A DNA stretch of 64,000 nt from Kovacikia minuta CCNUW1 (GTDB lineage: Bacteria > Cyanobacteriota > Cyanobacteriia > Leptolyngbyales > Leptolyngbyaceae): NCBI RefSeq assembly GCF_020091585.1, contig NZ_CP083582.1, positions 4,278,001 to 4,342,000 on the forward strand, in the 5' to 3' direction. The position numbers and the translations under genes are program-made. Shown piece by piece: positions 62,096 through 64,000 of this stretch (position 1 is its first letter; each line of letters opens with the position of its first letter). The notes under the pieces were generated by a model. It made no database searches. It had not been told where the DNA came from and was given only the letters and a program-made list of their open reading frames with translations.

Positions 62096-64000
62096 ATTAC
62101 CGTCCAGGGGTTGCACAAACGCTATGGCAGAGTCGCAGCGGTGCAGGGAATTGACTTTTCGGTGCAACAGGGAGAAGTGTTTGGGCTGATTGGGCCTGAC
62201 GGAGCCGGGAAGACAACCACGTTCCACATCCTGGGTGGGGTGATGGAAGCCACAATGGGAACGGTGCAGGTTTTGGGACGGGCACCCCGCGATGCCCGCT
62301 TAGGGATTGGTTATTTAACTCAGCAGTTTTCCCTTTACCTGGATTTGAGTATTGACGAAAACCTGCGTTATGTCGCGGGCTTGCGGAATGTTAGCGATCG
62401 CCTGTTTGCCGAACGCTGGGATAAATACCTGCGGTTGATGAACCTGGAGAAGTTTGGCGATCGCTTAGCGGGTCAATTGTCTGGGGGGATGAAGCAAAAG
62501 CTAGCCCTCTGTTGTGCCCTGATCTATAAACCGGAGGTGTTGCTACTAGACGAACCCACCACAGGCGTGGACCCCGTTTCCCGGCGAGAATTTTGGGATG
62601 TTTTGGCAGCCCTTGCGAGTGAAGGCGTGACGATCGTGGTTGCCACGCCCTATCTGGACGAAGCCGAACGTTGCAATCGGGTTGCGCTCATGTACAACGG
62701 ACAAATCCAGCAGATTGGCACTCCCGCCGAACTAAAAGCCAGCTTGGGATTGCATCCATTAGAGGTGAGAACTGGCGACCTGGCAGCAGTGGAACGGGTT
62801 TTGTTAGCCGCAGGTGAGAAGGCAGAAGGCAGAGGGCAGAGGGCAGAAGGGGAAGACGCGGAGAGGGGGAGACACGGGGACACGGAGAGTTCTTTAATTC
62901 AAAATTCAAAATTCAACACTCAAAATTCAACACTCAAAATTCAACACTCAAAACTGTCCCAAATTGCCGATGTTCAAACCTTCGGCGATCGCCTCGATAT
63001 TCTCGTCAGTGATGCCCAGGCTGGAGAAACCGAGGTTCGCAACCTGCTGAATCAGCACCATCTCCCCTTCGATCGGATTGACCCGATGCAACCCACCCTG
63101 GAAAACGTCTTTGTCAACCGCCTGCGCCAACAGGGATTGGAACCCCCGTTTATTCCGTTCCCGCAAACAAGGTCAGGCAGTGGGGAGTGGGAAGTAGGGA
63201 GTAGGGAAAAAGCTTCCATTCAAAACTCAAAACTTAAAACTCAAAACTCTTCTCCCACACCCCACACCCCACACCCCACACCCCCTTTTGCCATCTATGC
63301 CCGCAAACTCAACCGTGTTTTCGGCAATTTCCAGGCAGTCAAAAACGTCAATGTAGAGGTTCGTTATGGCGAAATTTTTGGGCTACTAGGTGCCAACGGA
63401 GCTGGAAAAACAACGACGATTAAAATGCTTTGTGGTTTGTTGGAAGCCAGTTCTGGTGAGATTTCTTTGGGTGGGGAAACGGGCAATTTGCGAAGTGGTA
63501 ACCTGCGGCGGCGAATTGGCTACATGAGCCAAAAATTTACACTTTATGATGACCTCAGTATTCGTCAGAATTTGGAATTTTATGCGGGAGTTTACAGCAT
63601 TCCCCAACGGTTACGACGATCAAAAATTGACTGGGTGTTGACCATCTGTGGGCTGGAAGGGCAGGAAGACCTGATTACAGGACAACTTCCCGGTGGCTGG
63701 AAACAGCGGGTGGCATTTGGCGCTTCTGTGATGCATGAACCAGAGATTCTATTTTTAGATGAACCCACTTCAGGCGTCGATCCGCTGGCAAGACGACAGT
63801 TTTGGCGACTGATTAATGATTTTGCTCGTCGAGGAACGGCTGTACTGGTCACCACTCACTACTTAGAGGAAGCGGAGCAATGTAATCGGATGAGTTTTTT
63901 GGTGGCAGGTGAAACCGTGATCGAAGGTTCTCCCAGTCAGATTAAAGCGGCTCAATCCGGCAAGTTGATGGAGATCGTGCCCGATCAAAACCAGACTGCC
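62030..64000 (+). CDS. Tandem ABC ATPase (YbhF-like), 3' partial, with in-frame repeat inserts
   Basis: Open from ATG 62030 to the window edge: 657 codons without a stop. Domain 1 has GLIGPDGAGKTTTFHILGGV, signature QLSGGMKQKLALC and Walker B VLLLDEPTTGVDPV. Domain 2 has GLLGANGAGKTTTIKML, QLPGGWKQRVAFGAS and LFLDEPTSGVDPLA. Two ATPase domains on one chain is the YbhF arrangement, an exporter working with a HlyD-type adaptor. Three repeat-derived segments interrupt it: residues about 8-22 ([12 protein letters not shown]), 262-309 (IQNSKFNTQNSTLKIQ) and 381-418 ([23 protein letters not shown]), the last exactly in the linker between the domains. All catalytic motifs remain intact. The permease genes would lie beyond the window. 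Confidence 0.9.
   Translation, partial: MVTTPRDSSTPHPTPHTPHPTLITVQGLHKRYGRVAAVQGIDFSVQQGEVFGLIGPDGAGKTTTFHILGGVMEATMGTVQVLGRAPRDARLGIGYLTQQFSLYLDLSIDENLRYVAGLRNVSDRLFAERWDKYLRLMNLEKFGDRLAGQLSGGMKQKLALCCALIYKPEVLLLDEPTTGVDPVSRREFWDVLAALASEGVTIVVATPYLDEAERCNRVALMYNGQIQQIGTPAELKASLGLHPLEVRTGDLAAVERVLLAAGEKAEGRGQRAEGEDAERGRHGDTESSLIQNSKFNTQNSTLKIQHSKLSQIADVQTFGDRLDILVSDAQAGETEVRNLLNQHHLPFDRIDPMQPTLENVFVNRLRQQGLEPPFIPFPQTRSGSGEWEVGSREKASIQNSKLKTQNSSPTPHTPHPTPPFAIYARKLNRVFGNFQAVKNVNVEVRYGEIFGLLGANGAGKTTTIKMLCGLLEASSGEISLGGETGNLRSGNLRRRIGYMSQKFTLYDDLSIRQNLEFYAGVYSIPQRLRRSKIDWVLTICGLEGQEDLITGQLPGGWKQRVAFGASVMHEPEILFLDEPTSGVDPLARRQFWRLINDFARRGTAVLVTTHYLEEAEQCNRMSFLVAGETVIEGSPSQIKAAQSGKLMEIVPDQNQTA
62815..62957 (+). 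repeat. Composite heptanucleotide repeat inside ATPase domain 1 C-terminal region
   Basis: CAGAGGG units, GACACGGGGACACGG, then AAAATTC and AACACTC units, all in frame. Same block order as in queA, but lacking the CACCCCA block. Confidence 0.9.
63174..63285 (+). repeat. Composite heptanucleotide repeat in the inter-domain linker
   Basis: GGGGAGT/GGAAGTA units, AAAACTC/AAAACTT units, then CACCCCA units, in frame between the two ATPase domains. Confidence 0.9.

Overview
The window is from a cyanobacterium, probably a filamentous Leptolyngbya- or Oscillatoria-like one. Evidence seen: very frequent HIP1 octamers (GCGATCGC), heptanucleotide tandem repeats (STRR-like) in many gene gaps, the order nrdR, rpsA, HAD hydrolase, metK, and many small proteins that look cyanobacterial. 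No rRNA, tRNA or CRISPR array was recognised. The genus is an inference.

Layout. 1-7.6 kb is accessory: the start of a GAF-domain gene remnant, two tiny membrane proteins, a minus-strand group resembling resistance genes (MerR-TipAS regulator, alpha/beta hydrolase, aminoglycoside nucleotidyltransferase-like protein, DHFR/RibD-like reductase), an intact IS701-family element that split an HTH gene, and decayed IS4-like and IS1-like elements. 7.6-11.2 kb is a large sensor kinase / adenylate cyclase hybrid. 11.7-28.9 kb is mostly housekeeping: nrdR, rpsA, a HAD hydrolase, metK, purH (frameshifted), queA, a [2Fe-2S] ferredoxin, a glycosyltransferase, a universal stress protein, a PstS-like protein and trpS, interrupted by IS256 copy 1. 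29-34 kb holds a CHAT-FHA protein, two 2H phosphoesterases (one frameshifted), a YciI-like protein and small unknowns. 34-47 kb holds holA, two tandem oligopeptide-binding lipoproteins, a PAS-only protein, a coiled-coil/EamA fusion, a Pit phosphate transporter, holB and a TPR protein. 47-57.5 kb holds a HlyD-type adaptor and a divergent TetR regulator around a perfect 29-bp palindrome, IS256 copy 2, a frameshifted Ca-type P-ATPase, an IS30 element, a glutamine amidotransferase and a PleD-like diguanylate cyclase. 58-64 kb is a Gld-like ABC-2 transporter operon followed by a tandem-ATPase (YbhF-like) gene running off the right edge.

The most unusual feature is that composite heptanucleotide arrays, abundant between genes, also lie in frame inside conserved proteins: once in QueA, once in the Pit transporter, and three times in the tandem-ATPase. 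They also form the C-terminal tail of another ABC ATPase and abut the start of holB. The blocks keep one order and polarity (G-rich, then AAAATTC-type, then CACCCCA-type). A 7-nt unit without stops stays open in every frame and encodes a 7-residue peptide repeat, which would explain why such insertions are tolerated.

Three otherwise intact genes (purH, the DUF1868-like 2H protein, the P-type ATPase) each carry one apparent extra base. That pattern fits sequencing error at least as well as real decay.
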